5,605 nt of DNA from Candidatus Roizmanbacteria bacterium (GTDB lineage Bacteria > Patescibacteriota > Microgenomatia > UBA1406): assembly GCA_024653645.1 (NCBI GenBank), contig JANLHK010000109.1, forward strand, positions 1-5,605, read 5' to 3'. The notes beneath the pieces are model-generated. The model did not search any database, had not been told where the DNA came from, and saw only the letters and a list, made by a program, of their open reading frames with translations. Within the stretch, counting starts at the first letter, position 1. Every line of letters begins with the position of its first letter. A program made the translations under genes and the position numbers. Of this stretch, positions 5,367 to 5,605 are shown in pieces.

Positions 5367-5605
5367 CTAAAATAATGTCATAGTTAGGTCCTGTTTTGCA
5401 ACAGTGCTTTTTTCTTCTACTCTCACCCGCATCCAGCCCGTGAGTATTCTTCCTATTTCATTAAGCAGTTGCGCGCCATGGGCGTACTGTTTAATACTCA
5501 TAAAGCGGAGGTCTTTGGTAAGACGCAGCAGAATGCGTAATTTATCAAGCTCATCAGACAGTTTGATTTGCAACGCTATGCGTCTTTTTCCTGTTTCTTT
5601 ATTGG
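5367..5605 (-). CDS. avd: DGR accessory variability determinant, C-terminal part (partial at right edge)
   Basis: The last 78 codons of a protein that enters from the right edge in an open frame and stops with TAG at 5369-5367. Avd forms a basic pentameric four-helix-bundle barrel that binds the reverse transcriptase and template RNA and is essential for homing. The visible part has the family's final helices: KLSDELDKLRILLRLTKDLR, then the signature KQYAHGAQLLNEIGRILTGW (compare the bAvd ending of K-x-Y, then L-x-E-I-G-R-x-L-x-GW). It is followed by an unusually long basic and polar tail of about 20 residues (MRVRVEEKSTVAKQ...). A TTG at 5573 exists, but the frame continues past it to the edge and Avd proteins are longer than 68 residues, so the real start lies outside the window. 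Confidence 0.88.
   Translation of the reverse strand, partial: NKETGKRRIALQIKLSDELDKLRILLRLTKDLRFMSIKQYAHGAQLLNEIGRILTGWMRVRVEEKSTVAKQDLTMTLF

Noticed and set aside
1..5605. CRISPR array, tRNA, rRNA or insertion sequence
   Set aside because: No regularly spaced repeats, cloverleaf, conserved rRNA stretch, transposase or terminal inverted repeats were seen; the only long repeat pair is TR/VR.

Overview
This window carries most of a diversity-generating retroelement (DGR), followed on the same strand by a small toxin-antitoxin-like pair. Nearly all features read on the minus strand, from high to low coordinates: the end of avd (accessory protein, cut by the right edge), the template repeat TR (5233-5350), a structured spacer ending in a strong intrinsic terminator (hairpin 5024-5050), the DGR reverse transcriptase (3909-5003), and a large surface protein gene (1087 to about 3919) holding the variable repeat VR (2823-2941). 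Next come an 88-codon antitoxin-like gene (773-1039) and an AbiEii-type nucleotidyltransferase toxin gene (157-816). At the left edge the last 53 codons of an unidentified gene run in on the plus strand.

The organism looks like a candidate-phyla-radiation bacterium (Patescibacteria) or a similar uncultivated lineage. This is inferred from the target style: an N-terminal membrane anchor, an FGE-sulfatase/C-type-lectin fold with the motifs MKYEAK, LITNNEWMTIARN and DLSGNVWEWTNN, then long beta-rich extracellular modules. The compact gene packing and weak ribosome binding sites agree. Stops TAA, TAG and TGA are all used normally, so there is no sign of recoded TGA.

How it should work (known for DGRs): Avd and the reverse transcriptase copy the TR RNA into cDNA with random changes at adenines, and the cDNA replaces the VR. 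TR and VR align over about 118 bases. Fifteen VR differences fall exactly at TR adenines, read on the coding strand, and mostly convert AAT/AAC codons. The run of unmutated bases at the VR 3' end and a perfect 8-bp hairpin 34 bases beyond it match the cis signals of homing.

Unusual points: (1) the VR has one extra base relative to the TR, which splits the target into two reading frames; (2) the VR is internal, with about 580 residues encoded after it; (3) the reverse transcriptase contains a pure 24-base GA dinucleotide repeat whose slippage would switch the enzyme off; (4) a terminator lies between TR and reverse transcriptase, suggesting a discrete template RNA; (5) the target lies downstream of the reverse transcriptase instead of upstream of avd.
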